A stretch of DNA of 64,000 nucleotides from Pelagicoccus sp. SDUM812005 (lineage in GTDB: Bacteria; Verrucomicrobiota; Verrucomicrobiia; Opitutales; Opitutaceae), in the NCBI RefSeq assembly GCF_031127875.1, contig NZ_JARXIA010000006.1:186001-250000 (forward strand), read 5' to 3'. The notes beneath the pieces are model-generated. The model searched no databases. It worked only from the letters and a program-made list of their open reading frames with translations, and was not told the DNA's origin. How positions within the stretch are numbered: the first letter of the stretch is position 1; each line of letters opens with the position of its first letter. A program made the translations under genes and the position numbers. Positions 1 to 8,621 of this stretch are shown piece after piece.

Positions 1-711
1 CCTGCTTACGGGCTGGCGGACTTCCAGCTCCGCGAGCTCGTGACCAAGCTCGGTCTCAGCAAGCTCGAGTCCAAGAACGCGGCCAAGCTCATCCGCAATC
101 TCTATACTATGTTCTGGGAAAAGGACGCGGACATGATCGAGATCAATCCGCTCATCACGACGGAGGCGGAAGACGTGCTCGCTCTGGACGCGAAGGTCAG
201 TTTCGACTCCAACGCCCTTTACCGCCACCCTGAGATCCAGGCCCTGCGCGACCTGAACGAGGAGGACCCGAAGGAAATCGAGGCCTCCAAGTACGACCTT
301 TCCTATATCGCTCTCGACGGTTCGATCGCCTGTTTGGTAAACGGAGCGGGCTTGGCGATGTCGACCATGGACATCATCCAGCACTTCGGCGGCAGCCCGG
401 CTAACTTCCTCGACGTAGGCGGCGGCGCTTCCAAAGAGCAGGTGATCGCGGCGTTCAAGATCATCTTGGGCGACCCCAACGTGAAGGGAATCTTCGTCAA
501 CATCTTCGGCGGCATCATGGACTGCGACGTTATCGCTAACGGTATCGTGGAAGCGGTGAAGGAAGTCGGTCTCGAGCTGCCGCTGGTAGTTCGCCTCGAA
601 GGCAACAACGTCGTAGCGGGTCGCAAGACGCTCGATAGCTCCGGCCTCACGATCGTAACTGGAGACAGCATGGCGGACGCCGCGCAAAAGATCGCTAACC
701 TCGTCGCCTAA
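1..711 (+). CDS. sucC: Succinyl-CoA synthetase beta subunit, 5'-truncated
   Basis: The frame is open from base 1, so the true start lies before the window; 236 residues remain of a family usually about 390 long. The product is the ADP/GDP-forming succinate-CoA ligase beta chain of the TCA cycle, which binds nucleotide and succinate in the cytoplasm. What is left is the end of the ATP-grasp domain (the EINPL motif, where the family binds Mg-nucleotide) and the whole C-terminal ligase domain, with GGGAS near residue 142 and NIFGGI near 165. It ends 29 bases before sucD, the usual sucCD order, so the two are very probably co-transcribed. Nothing odd apart from the window edge. Confidence 0.97.
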   Translation, partial: PAYGLADFQLRELVTKLGLSKLESKNAAKLIRNLYTMFWEKDADMIEINPLITTEAEDVLALDAKVSFDSNALYRHPEIQALRDLNEEDPKEIEASKYDLSYIALDGSIACLVNGAGLAMSTMDIIQHFGGSPANFLDVGGGASKEQVIAAFKIILGDPNVKGIFVNIFGGIMDCDVIANGIVEAVKEVGLELPLVVRLEGNNVVAGRKTLDSSGLTIVTGDSMADAAQKIANLVA

Positions 712-740
712 CAACTGCCGACCTCAACACCATTTAAGAT

Positions 741-1664
741 ATGTCCATTCTCATCACACCCGAGACTAAGATCATCATCCAAGGCATTACCGGCGAGTTC
801 GGCGCGCGTCACGCGCGTCTTTCGCTCGACTACGGTACGCAGGTTGCAGCTGGCGTGACGCCAGGCAAGGGCGGCCAAGTCTTCGAGCACGACGGCAAGA
901 GCGTGCCCATCTACAACTCCGTGAAGGACGCTGTCGAAGCGACTGGCGCGACTGTATCCGTAATCTTCGTACCGCCTCCATTCGCGGCTGACGCGATCCT
1001 CGAGTGCGTCGACGCGGAGGTCGATCTCGCGGTCGCGATCACGGAAGGCATTCCGGTCCGCGACATGGTTCGCGTGAAGCGGGCGATGGCTGGCAGCAAG
1101 ACGCGTTTGGTCGGTCCGAATTGCCCAGGCCTCGTAAGCCCAGGCGAAGGGGAAGACTCGAAGGGCGGCTGCCGCATCGGCATCGCTCCTGGCTACATTC
1201 ACAAGAAGGGCCACGTGGGCGTGGTTTCGCGATCCGGCACTTTGACCTACGAAGCGGTTTACCAGCTCACGGTTAAGGACATCGGTCAGTCCACTTGCGT
1301 GGGTATCGGCGGCGACCCGGTCAACGGAACTTCGCACCTCGACGTGATCAAGCTCTTCAACGAAGACCCGGACACGCATGGCATCATCCTCATCGGCGAA
1401 ATCGGCGGAAACGCGGAAGTCGAAGCGGCTCGCTGGATCAAGGAGAACTGCAGCAAGCCGGTTGCCGGATTCATCGCTGGTGCGACTGCTCCTCCAGGCC
1501 GTCGCATGGGCCACGCCGGCGCGATCGTCGGCGGCGCGGAAGATACCGCGGAAGCGAAGATCAAGGTCTTCAAGGAGTGCGGTATCGAAGTTGCGGATAC
1601 GCCATCCGACATGGCCGACGCCTTGCTTCGCGCCGCGAAGGCCAAGGGCGTAACGCTCAGCTAA
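741..1664 (+). CDS. sucD: Succinyl-CoA synthetase alpha subunit
   Basis: This is the 307-residue alpha chain that binds CoA and carries the phosphohistidine intermediate of succinyl-CoA synthetase. The N-terminal CoA-binding Rossmann domain holds the [11 protein letters not shown] stretch, the middle contains GPNCPG, and the active-site histidine lies in GHAGAIVGG near residue 257. Length is slightly above the usual 290, from a few extra residues inside the ligase domain. The ATG start follows sucC by 29 bases and a strong terminator follows the stop, so this is the last gene of the sucCD transcript. Confidence 0.97.
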   Translation: MSILITPETKIIIQGITGEFGARHARLSLDYGTQVAAGVTPGKGGQVFEHDGKSVPIYNSVKDAVEATGATVSVIFVPPPFAADAILECVDAEVDLAVAITEGIPVRDMVRVKRAMAGSKTRLVGPNCPGLVSPGEGEDSKGGCRIGIAPGYIHKKGHVGVVSRSGTLTYEAVYQLTVKDIGQSTCVGIGGDPVNGTSHLDVIKLFNEDPDTHGIILIGEIGGNAEVEAARWIKENCSKPVAGFIAGATAPPGRRMGHAGAIVGGAEDTAEAKIKVFKECGIEVADTPSDMADALLRAAKAKGVTLS

Positions 1665-1689
1665 GCGAGCGCTCGCGTTTGAAATTTGA

Positions 1690-1719
1690 GGACGCCCCTG
1701 AGAGGGGGCGTCCTTTTTT
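1690..1719 (+). terminator. Rho-independent terminator of sucCD
   Basis: A 9-bp perfect GC-rich stem (GGACGCCCC with GGGGCGTCC) and a six-base loop are followed by six T. It lies 26 bases after the sucD stop. Confidence 0.92.
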
Positions 1720-1729
1720 GTTTAATCGT

Positions 1730-1757
1730 GTAGGGCTGTCGCTTGCGACAAGCCGCG
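1730..1757. repeat. REP-like element, left copy
   Basis: A 28-base element containing the small palindrome TGTCGC-TT-GCGACA. Its reverse complement recurs at 2416-2443 with one mismatch, so the two copies face each other across the RAYT transposase gene. This is the known layout of REP/BIME elements around RAYT genes. Confidence 0.8.
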
Positions 1758-1848
1758 ATGGAGGGTCAACTGGCGGTAGGGATCGGCAGGTGCGCGATCG
1801 TCAGCCGCGGTGGTTGATAAATTCGAGTTCGTGGATTGGATATTTCCT

Positions 1849-2397
1849 ATGGGATCCAAGTTGCGCATTCGTAATACGCAGGCGTTGCGACGCGGTCGGG
1901 TATCCGTGCCGAATGCCCGCTATTTTGTGACTGTTTGTACGAGGGATCGAGCTCCAGTGCTTTGTTCGGATGAGGTTTGGCTCAGCCTTGTCCAGCAGTG
2001 GGAGAATCAGGAGTTGGAAGGGGATATGTCACTTCATTGCATGGTCCTTATGCCGGACCATCTGCATGTCGTGTTTCGCTTAGGGGCGCGTCTCAAGCTG
2101 GGGCAGGTTGTTGGAAAGTTTAAAAGCAAAGCGACCTGCTTGGTAGAGTGGCAAGAGGACTTTTTTGATCACAGATTAGGTTCAGATGAACCGGAAGAGC
2201 CCTATGCGTTTTATTTGTTTATGAATCCGAATCCCTATCGCTCTGATCTGCTTGGGTTGGATAGCAGGTGGAAATTCTGGAAGAAAGGGGCACGCATCAA
2301 ATATGAGTTTGAGGAGGCCGTGGGGGAATGCGGGGCGCTGCCTACGCGGTGGGTCGCTGAGAGCGAGAAGGTGCGAGCTTGTTTTGAAGTGGAGTAG
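1849..2397 (+). CDS. REP-associated tyrosine transposase (RAYT, Y1_Tnp family)
   Basis: Single-strand HUH-type nuclease of the IS200/IS605-related RAYT group, about 182 residues from the ATG at 1849 (a GTG at 1810 is an alternative). The metal-binding HUH motif is visible as MPDHLHVVF, followed by a helix with KFKSKAT and the EDFFDHRL segment typical of RAYT proteins. The likely catalytic tyrosine lies in the following PYAFYLF helix. RAYTs are usually single-copy domesticated enzymes that act on REP hairpins, and this one is bracketed by inverted REP-like copies. It has no partner gene and no transposon ends of its own. Reading frame and motifs look intact. Confidence 0.88.
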   Translation: MGSKLRIRNTQALRRGRVSVPNARYFVTVCTRDRAPVLCSDEVWLSLVQQWENQELEGDMSLHCMVLMPDHLHVVFRLGARLKLGQVVGKFKSKATCLVEWQEDFFDHRLGSDEPEEPYAFYLFMNPNPYRSDLLGLDSRWKFWKKGARIKYEFEEAVGECGALPTRWVAESEKVRACFEVE

Positions 2398-2415
2398 TGG
2401 GCGGCTGTCGGGCAA

Positions 2416-2443
2416 CGCGGCGTGTCGCAAGCGACAGCCCTAC
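2416..2443. repeat. REP-like element, right copy (inverted)
   Basis: Reverse complement of 1730-1757 with 27 of 28 bases matching, including the TGTCGC/GCGACA hairpin. It starts 18 bases after the RAYT stop codon. Confidence 0.8.
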
Positions 2444-2482
2444 TGGTTGACTCGGTTGCGTTGCGTTGTAGGGTAGGTGCGT

Positions 2483-2884
2483 ATGGCCCACCCCAGCAAA
2501 AATATAGTTTTCTTCGATGGGGTTTGTGGGTTTTGCAATAAGTCGGTGGACTTTTTGCTGAGGGTGGATGGGCGGAGGACGCTTTTCTTCTCGCCGATCC
2601 AAGGGGAGACGGCGAAGCGGATCTTGCCGGCTGAGCGTCGGGAAAATGTGGATACGATCTCGTTCTTCGATGGAACGCAGCTTTTCTATCGTACCACGGC
2701 GCTGCTGAAGATCGCCAAGGCCCTGGGGGGCGTTTGGCTGGTCTTTTATCCGTTGATCGTGGTGCCGGCGACGTGGCGGGACCTGGCTTACGATTGGGTC
2801 GCCAGGCGTCGCTACCGCTGGTTCGGGAAACGGGATGCCTGCCGCATGCCTAGCCCGCAGGAACGGGCTAGGTTTTTGGATTGA
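2483..2884 (+). CDS. DCC family thiol-disulfide oxidoreductase-like protein (DUF393)
   Basis: A 133-residue protein of the DCC/YuxK family, named for the N-terminal DxxCxxC motif, seen here as DGVCGFCN after IVFF. The family is thioredoxin-like and presumed to act in thiol redox, but no reaction is established for this member. A hydrophobic stretch (VWLVFYPLIVVPATW) in the second half is a family feature. The ATG at 2483 is chosen; a GTG two codons earlier is in frame. A terminator hairpin lies inside the last codons. It stands alone between the RAYT unit and the convergent ppc gene. Confidence 0.85.
   Translation: MAHPSKNIVFFDGVCGFCNKSVDFLLRVDGRRTLFFSPIQGETAKRILPAERRENVDTISFFDGTQLFYRTTALLKIAKALGGVWLVFYPLIVVPATWRDLAYDWVARRRYRWFGKRDACRMPSPQERARFLD
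2849..2877 (+). terminator. Terminator hairpin inside the 3' end of the DCC gene
   Basis: A perfect 9-bp stem (CCTAGCCCG with CGGGCTAGG), six-base loop and five T. The stop codon of the DCC gene is at 2882-2884, so the whole hairpin is translated. Plus-strand polarity follows from the T-run. Confidence 0.75.
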
Positions 2885-2903
2885 GGGGTGGTAGCGCGGA
2901 GCC

Positions 2904-5636
2904 TTAGCCGGTGGTGCGGAGGCCGGCGGCGATGGCGTTGATGCTTTGCAAGACGTTGCGCAGGTTTTCTTCGGAGCCTGACTTGCGCCAGCCGGCGAGG
3001 AGCTCGATCTGCTGGGCGTGCAGGAGGTCGAGCCACTTGTCGCGGGCGTGCAGGGTCTTGTAGAAACGGGGGCGTCGCTTTTCGAGCGGGCCGTTGAGGA
3101 GCTCGGCGAGGGTTTCGCGGGTCGCTTTGCGCTCGTCGTTGATGAGCTTCATGAAGCGGTCGCGTATCGAGTCGTCGACTACAAGCTTGGCGTAGGATTC
3201 CATGACGGAACGGTTGGCGCTTTCGACGCTGGTCTCTACGTTGTAGAGTACGTAGCGAAGGAAGGGCCAGGTCTTGGCGCTGTTCTTGAGCGCTGCGAAG
3301 AGTTCTGGCTTCTGGTTCTTGAGGGCTGCGATGGAGCTGCCGACTCCGTACCAGCCGGGCATGTAGAAGCGGGATTGGTTCCAGCTGAAGACCCAAGGGA
3401 TGGCCCGCAGGTCCTTGAGGCTGGGCTTGCCGCTGCGGCGCGAGGGGCGGGAGCCGATGCGGCTTTGCTCGAGCGCGTCGATGGGGGTGGCGGTGCGGTA
3501 GAAGGTGAGGAAATCGTCTTCCAGCAGGAGGCCGCGGTAGGTTTTGGCGCTGTATTCGGAAAGGAAGGACATGGCTTCCGCGAGTTCCGGCGTAGGCGTG
3601 TTGGGGCTGTCGGCGAGCTGGGAGCCGACGGAGCCGGCCACGAGCAGCTCGAGGTTGCGGGCTGCGGTGAGGAAGTTGCCGTACTTTTGGGCGATGATTT
3701 CGCCTTGCTCGGTGACGCGCGACCCGGGGGCGAGGGAGCCGACGGGGAGGGCTTCGAGGAAGCGGTGGGTGGGGCCGGCTCCGCGGGAGACGGTGCCGCC
3801 GCGTCCGTGGAAGAAGCGGATCTTGACGCCGTGTTTTTCGCCGAGGGCGATGAGGCGGGTCTGGGCGTTGTAGAGGCCCCACTGGCTGGCGATGATGCCG
3901 GAGTCCTTGTTGGAGTCCGAGTAGCCGAGCATGGCTTCTTGTACCAGCGGCTCCTTGGGGCAAGGGGTGGGGACGCCGTAGTTGGCGAAGCCTTCGTCGA
4001 GGGCCCGTTGCTGCCAGGGGAGGCTGGCTTGGGTGACGGGGTGGGCGAGGAAGGCGTCCATGATGGCCTCGGAGTTTTCGAGGTCGTCGAGGGTTTCGAA
4101 GAGGGGGGAGATGGGGACGAGGCAGATGTTGCCTTTGTCCGTCATGCGGGTGAGTCCGGCTTCGCGGCAGAGGGTGTAGAGGACGAGCAGGTCGGAGAGG
4201 GAGCGGGTCATGCTGATGATGAGCTGCCCGACTCCAGCGCGTCCGTAGTCGCGGATTTGGTTGGCGACTTCCTTGAGGGCGCCGACGGCTTCGCGGACTT
4301 CGAGGTCCATGTGCTCGTGGTCTTGGGCGAAGGGGCGGGCTCGGGTGAGCTCTTCGGAGAGGAAGGCGACTCGCTTTTCTTCGGGCCAGTCGGGGAAGTT
4401 GGCTCCGTCCTCGACGCCGGCCGCTACGAGGAGCTGGGCCATGGCGCGGTCGTGGTAGCCGGAGTTTTGCCGGATATCGAGGGCTGCCATGTGGAAGCCG
4501 AAGGTATCGAGGAAGCGGATGATGGGGAGGACGTAGAGGTTGGCGAGGCGCTTGGCTCCTGCGTCGTTGAGCGACTGTTGCAGGAGCTTGAGGTCGGCGC
4601 TGACTTCGCTGGGCTGGGCGTAGCCTTTCTTGGCTTTCTTGCCGCGGGGGAGGCGGTCGCGGACGAGTTCGGCGAAGCGTTTCCAGGGCTCTTCGATTTT
4701 GCTGGGGTCCTCGCACTTGGGGTCGAGCTCGGCGATGCGTTCGAGCAGGTAGGCGGGCGGGGACTGGAAGAGTTGGGAGAGGGCCATGTCCTTGCTGAGC
4801 TGCTTGAGCTTGCGGGCAAGGGTGTCGAGGGCGGCGGTCCGCAGCTGGGCGAAGGTTTCCGCAGTGACGTCGGCGGTGACGAAGGGGTGTCCGTCGCGGT
4901 CGCCGCCGACCCAGCTGCCGAGGTGGAAGCGTGGGTAGGAGTTGGCGTCGGATTCGTCCCACTGGATGCCGGCTTGGGCCATGGCGGCGCGGAAGCGGGC
5001 GTCGGAGATCTCGATGGCGACGGGGAATTTCTGGGTGAGGTAGTTGAGGATATTGTCGCGTTCGGAGGCGACGTCGGGCTTTTCGACGAGGATTTCGCCG
5101 GAGCGCCAGATCAGCTCGATGATGGCCTTGATGCGGTCGCGGAACTCGCCGAGCTCGATGGGGGTGTACATGTTGTTCTCCAGCTCGACGAGCAGCTCGT
5201 AGAGCTTGCGGTGGGCGGCGAGCACGGAGGGGCGCTTGGCTTCGGTGGGGTGTCCGGTGAGGACGGGGTGCACGCTAGAGCGGCGGATGGTTTCGAAGAG
5301 CTCGCCCTTGGAGGGGGTGGTCTCGGCGATGCGCTTGAGCCAGTAGCCCCAGGAGCCGGTGTCGGAGTCGGTCTGGCCTTCGGCTTCGAGGCGGCGGCCG
5401 GCTTGGTTGGCGGCGTTTTCCTCGACCAGATTCATGATCTGGAAGGCGATGGAAAGGACCTGGGCGGTCTTTTCGGCTGGGACCTGTTTGGCCTGCGGAT
5501 CTTCGCGCACGAGCAGCGGGGAGAGTTCGGCTTCCCCGATTTCCTCCAGCACTTCGCGAGCGCAGGTGAGTAGCAGATCGATGTCCCGGTCCACTTTTTC
5601 GAGGCCGGTGTTTATTTGTTGTTCGAAGGATGGCAT
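2904..5636 (-). CDS. ppc: Phosphoenolpyruvate carboxylase
   Basis: 910 residues, the full family length. It carboxylates PEP with bicarbonate to oxaloacetate, refilling the TCA cycle. The catalytic histidine lies in HPVLTGHPTEAKRP (residues 123-136; TGHPTEA replaces the more common TAHPTE). Other signatures are the GYSDSNKDSG segment, the FHGRGGTVSRGAGP loop and the C-terminal LRTTG, which matches the conserved RNTG end used in allosteric aspartate/malate binding. It is monocistronic, convergent with the DCC gene and divergent from nothing close. The ATG start at 5636 is well placed. Very long open frames on the opposite strand are composition artefacts. Confidence 0.97.
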   Translation of the reverse strand: MPSFEQQINTGLEKVDRDIDLLLTCAREVLEEIGEAELSPLLVREDPQAKQVPAEKTAQVLSIAFQIMNLVEENAANQAGRRLEAEGQTDSDTGSWGYWLKRIAETTPSKGELFETIRRSSVHPVLTGHPTEAKRPSVLAAHRKLYELLVELENNMYTPIELGEFRDRIKAIIELIWRSGEILVEKPDVASERDNILNYLTQKFPVAIEISDARFRAAMAQAGIQWDESDANSYPRFHLGSWVGGDRDGHPFVTADVTAETFAQLRTAALDTLARKLKQLSKDMALSQLFQSPPAYLLERIAELDPKCEDPSKIEEPWKRFAELVRDRLPRGKKAKKGYAQPSEVSADLKLLQQSLNDAGAKRLANLYVLPIIRFLDTFGFHMAALDIRQNSGYHDRAMAQLLVAAGVEDGANFPDWPEEKRVAFLSEELTRARPFAQDHEHMDLEVREAVGALKEVANQIRDYGRAGVGQLIISMTRSLSDLLVLYTLCREAGLTRMTDKGNICLVPISPLFETLDDLENSEAIMDAFLAHPVTQASLPWQQRALDEGFANYGVPTPCPKEPLVQEAMLGYSDSNKDSGIIASQWGLYNAQTRLIALGEKHGVKIRFFHGRGGTVSRGAGPTHRFLEALPVGSLAPGSRVTEQGEIIAQKYGNFLTAARNLELLVAGSVGSQLADSPNTPTPELAEAMSFLSEYSAKTYRGLLLEDDFLTFYRTATPIDALEQSRIGSRPSRRSGKPSLKDLRAIPWVFSWNQSRFYMPGWYGVGSSIAALKNQKPELFAALKNSAKTWPFLRYVLYNVETSVESANRSVMESYAKLVVDDSIRDRFMKLINDERKATRETLAELLNGPLEKRRPRFYKTLHARDKWLDLLHAQQIELLAGWRKSGSEENLRNVLQSINAIAAGLRTTG

Positions 5637-5702
5637 GGCTTGGTGTGGCGCGATAGATTCTAGGGAGATCGGTTTGGGGCAAGCGAAAGCGTGCGTACAT
5701 GC

Positions 5703-5738
5703 AAAAGCCTCGCCAATTTAATGCATGGCGAGGCTTTT
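5703..5738 (-). terminator. Bidirectional-looking terminator downstream of the DoxX-like gene
   Basis: A 12-bp perfect stem (AAAAGCCTCGCC with GGCGAGGCTTTT) around a 12-base loop, with A and T tracts built into the arms. It lies 20 bases beyond the stop of the minus-strand DoxX-like gene and before ppc, so it most likely insulates ppc from that gene. Confidence 0.85.
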
Positions 5739-5758
5739 GTTTAAAAAAGATGGGCGTT

Positions 5759-6127
5759 TCAGCTCAGGAGGGCCTTGTATTTGGGGGCGTTGCCGATCAT
5801 GACGACGACCACGAGCGCGACGAAGAGGCCGGCGGGAAGGATGTTGGCGGGGTCGAGCGTGAGGTGGAACATGAAGGCGCTGTAGGCGAGCGGGGCGAGC
5901 AGCACGGTGGCGAGCCCGACTCCTTTGTTGGCGGCGAGCAGGGCGGCGCTGGCGATGTAGAGGATGCCGAGGGTGGGCCAGACGAAGGAGCTGGCGATGG
6001 CGCCCATGAAGGTGGCGGCTTGGCCGGAGAGTTCCGGGGCGGGCATGAAGCCGAGGAACTTGTTGAGGCCGAAGACGAGCATCATGAGGGCGAGAAGGTA
6101 GCGGGCGGCGAGCGTGAGTTTTGACAT
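5759..6127 (-). CDS. DoxX-like small membrane protein
   Basis: A 122-residue integral inner-membrane protein with about four hydrophobic helices, roughly residues 5-25, 40-60, 65-90 and 95-117. The opening YLLALMMLVFGLNKFLGF resembles the DoxX/SURF4-like family, whose members are small four-helix proteins linked loosely to redox or quinone metabolism. No catalytic motif is visible and no function can be assigned. It is transcribed alone from the minus strand, with a strong terminator after it and a 199-base spacer shared with the divergent metal transporter operon. Confidence 0.7.
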   Translation of the reverse strand: MSKLTLAARYLLALMMLVFGLNKFLGFMPAPELSGQAATFMGAIASSFVWPTLGILYIASAALLAANKGVGLATVLLAPLAYSAFMFHLTLDPANILPAGLFVALVVVVMIGNAPKYKALLS

Positions 6128-6326
6128 GGTGGGTGCGGGTGGGGAGTTGTTGTGGTGTCGGTTGGGCGGATTCCCTAGTGGAAGTACGTTGAATGGGGGC
6201 TTTCGATTGAGAGAATCGAGCTTTGCAAGATATGGCGATCCTGACTTTGATTGTTCAAAATGGTGCTTGCCGAGTGTTCAAACTAAGCTTGCTTGCGGGG
6301 GTGCATGGTCCTAATGGGAGTGGGGT
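6128..6326 (+). promoter_or_regulatory. Divergent spacer ahead of the metal ABC operon, with a direct repeat
   Basis: A 199-base spacer. TGTTCAAA occurs twice, at 6252-6259 and 6275-6282, 23 bases apart start to start (about two helical turns), close to where the transporter promoter should be. It may be a site for a metal-sensing regulator. No clear -35/-10 pair or Fur/MntR-type palindrome was recognised. Confidence 0.35.
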
Positions 6327-7088
6327 ATGCAAGAGATCCCATTGGAAACGCATGATTTGACGGTCGCCTACGACAAGCGTCCGGTGCTGTACGGGGTGGA
6401 TGTGCAGGTGCCGGAGGGCAAGCTGGTGGGGATCGTGGGGCCCAACGGGGCGGGAAAGTCGACCTTGATCAAGGCGATCATGGGCATCGTTCCCATCACC
6501 GGTGGCTGGGTGAAGGTTTTTGGCGAGTCCTTCGCGAGGGGGGCGAAGCGGGTCGGCTACGTGCCGCAGCGTGAGTCGGTGGACTGGGACTTTCCGGTGA
6601 ACGTGATGGATGTGGTCCTGATGGGGCGCTACGGGCGGCTCGGCTTGATGGGGCGGGTGAGCAAGGCGGACCGCGAGATCGCGGAAGCCTGCTTGGACAA
6701 GGTGGGCATGCTGCCGTATGCGAAGCGCCAGATTTCGAATCTTTCGGGCGGTCAGCAGCAGCGGGTGTTTTTGGCTCGGGCTTTGGCCCAGGAGAGCGAC
6801 CTGTACTTGATGGACGAGCCTTTCGTCGGGGTGGACGCGGCGACGGAGGCGGCGATCATCGAGCTGCTGCGAGAGCTGAAGGGGCGTGGGAAGACGATCT
6901 TGGTGGTGCACCACGACTTGCCGACGGCCCAGACGTATTTCGACATGTTGATGCTGTTGAACATGCGTTTGGTGGCCTTTGGTCCGACGGAGGAGGTTTT
7001 TACGCAGGAGCTGTTGCAGAAGACTTATGGCGGGCGTTTGACCATCCTCTCGGAGGTGGCGAACACGGTCATGAAGGAGTCGAAGTGA
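6327..7088 (+). CDS. Metal-ion (Mn/Zn/Fe) ABC transporter ATPase
   Basis: A 253-residue ABC ATPase of the TroB/MntB/SitB/ZnuC family, driving divalent metal uptake. Walker A is GPNGAGKST (about residue 38), the Q-loop VPQRESVDWDFP and the following MGRYGRLG are typical of the manganese/iron branch, the signature is LSGGQQQR, Walker B is LYLMDEP, and the switch histidine is in VVHHD. GGGAGTGGGG lies just before the ATG. Its end overlaps the GTG of the next gene by four bases, showing translational coupling. No periplasmic binding protein gene is next to it in this window. Confidence 0.92.
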   Translation: MQEIPLETHDLTVAYDKRPVLYGVDVQVPEGKLVGIVGPNGAGKSTLIKAIMGIVPITGGWVKVFGESFARGAKRVGYVPQRESVDWDFPVNVMDVVLMGRYGRLGLMGRVSKADREIAEACLDKVGMLPYAKRQISNLSGGQQQRVFLARALAQESDLYLMDEPFVGVDAATEAAIIELLRELKGRGKTILVVHHDLPTAQTYFDMLMLLNMRLVAFGPTEEVFTQELLQKTYGGRLTILSEVANTVMKESK

Positions 7089-8605
7089 AGCTGGCGGGAG
7101 AGAGTTGGAAACGGTTTTGCGGCCTGTCGTTTGCGCCGGCTCTGCGCTGGGCGTTGGCGGGCGTTTTGGTGTTGCTGTTCGCCGCGTCGGCGGAGGCGGC
7201 CCGGATCAGCGACATGCAGGACACGAACGTGTGGGAGCAGGCGATCCGCTTTTTCAGCTTGCGGGACGACGTGGTGCGGACGGCTTTGCTGGGCTCGATC
7301 TTCCTGGGGATTAGCTGTGGTTTGTTGGGGAGCTTTATCGTGGTGCGCAAGCTGTCGCTCTTTGGCGATACCCTGTCGCACGCGGTGCTTCCGGGGGTGG
7401 CGATCGGCTACCTGGTGGCGGGCGAGAAGGATCCGTTTGCAATTTTCGTGGGCGCCACGGTGGCGGGCGTGCTGGGGACGGTGGTGGTGAACCTGATCAA
7501 GAAGACGACCCATATCAAGGAGGACAGTTCGCTAGGCATGGTGCTGGCGGGCTTTTACGGGATCGGCATTGTGTTGATGAACCGGATACAGAAGCTGCCG
7601 ACGGGCACGCAGTCCGGGGTGAACAAGTTTTTGTTTGGCCAGGCGGCTGCGGTTTCGCCGACGGAGGTTTGGATGATCGCGGGCGTGGCGGTGGCGGCGG
7701 TGCTGATGGTGCTGTTGTTCTATCGGCAGTTTTTGCTTGGGAGTTTCGATATCGGCTTCGCGCGTTCGCTGGGTTTGCCGGCGGGACTGTTCCACTACCT
7801 GCTGATGATGCTGCTGGCGTTTACGGTGGTGGTGTCTCTGCAGGCGGTCGGGGCGGTTCTGGTTTCGGCGATGCTGGTGATCCCGGCGGCCTCGGCCTAC
7901 CTTTTGACGGACCGCATGCATCGGATGTTGGTGTTGGCGAGCGTGTTCGGGATCTTTTCGGGAGTTCTGGGAGCGTTCTTTTCGTTCCTCGGCAATAGCC
8001 TGCCGACGGGGCCGTTGATGGTGCTGGCGGCCAGCTCGATCTTTACCTTGAGTTTTCTGTTTTCGCCGAAGCATGGGCTGGTGTCGCGTTGGAGGAAGCG
8101 TCGCCGGGGCCAAAAGCGTATCGAGAACGAGAATACGTTGAAGGCTATCTATCAGGTGCGAGAAAGCTATGGATTTGCGGGCGAGGGCGTGAGAGTGAAG
8201 GACTTGGCCCTGCGCATGGGCGAAACAACGGACGAGACGCGGCGGCGGCTTGAGAAGCTGGCGGCCGTGGGGGTGTGCGATCTGAAGGAGATCGAGGGGA
8301 AGTCTTATGCCTTCTTGAATCCGGACGGCTGGTTGCGGGCCTGCGCGGTGGTGCGGAACCACCGATTGTGGGAGCTCTATTTGACGAACCAGGCGGAGTA
8401 CGAGCCGGACCATGTGCATGACGATGCGGAGGTCATCGAGCATATCTTGGGCGAGGAGACGGTGCGGCACTTGGAGCGTCTGCTCGATTATCCGGCGGAG
8501 GATCCGCATGGAAAGTTGATTCCGAGTTTGGCGGATCTGCAGCGGTCGCTGACGAAGGGAAGTTCGGAAGACAAGGCGACGGGGTACCGGATGCCGAACC
8601 AGTAA
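7085..8605 (+). CDS. Metal ABC permease fused to a DtxR/MntR-like domain
   Basis: 506 residues, far longer than the usual 280-300 of ABC-3 permeases. Residues 1-330 are the permease: a hydrophobic N-terminal segment, then eight or so helices including GSFIVVRKLSLFGDTLSHAVLPG and the conserved AVGAVLVSAMLVIPAA. Residues 345-500 match a DtxR-family regulator: a winged helix (VRVKDLALRMGETTDETRRRLEKL) followed by the metal-binding/dimerisation domain (VVRNHRLWELYL, HDDAEVIEHIL, DPHGKLIP). The fusion is known from TroC-like permeases of some phyla; there it may sense cytosolic metal and gate transport or bind DNA at the membrane, which is inference. It overlaps the ATPase gene by four bases. Confidence 0.9.
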   Translation: MKLAGESWKRFCGLSFAPALRWALAGVLVLLFAASAEAARISDMQDTNVWEQAIRFFSLRDDVVRTALLGSIFLGISCGLLGSFIVVRKLSLFGDTLSHAVLPGVAIGYLVAGEKDPFAIFVGATVAGVLGTVVVNLIKKTTHIKEDSSLGMVLAGFYGIGIVLMNRIQKLPTGTQSGVNKFLFGQAAAVSPTEVWMIAGVAVAAVLMVLLFYRQFLLGSFDIGFARSLGLPAGLFHYLLMMLLAFTVVVSLQAVGAVLVSAMLVIPAASAYLLTDRMHRMLVLASVFGIFSGVLGAFFSFLGNSLPTGPLMVLAASSIFTLSFLFSPKHGLVSRWRKRRRGQKRIENENTLKAIYQVRESYGFAGEGVRVKDLALRMGETTDETRRRLEKLAAVGVCDLKEIEGKSYAFLNPDGWLRACAVVRNHRLWELYLTNQAEYEPDHVHDDAEVIEHILGEETVRHLERLLDYPAEDPHGKLIPSLADLQRSLTKGSSEDKATGYRMPNQ

Positions 8606-8621
8606 GGGAGATTTGAATACG

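Noticed and set aside
3018-5573. 851-codon open frame on the plus strand over ppc
   Set aside because: It is an antisense shadow caused by high GC at third positions; the translation is G/E/V-rich with no domain, while the minus strand encodes complete PEP carboxylase.
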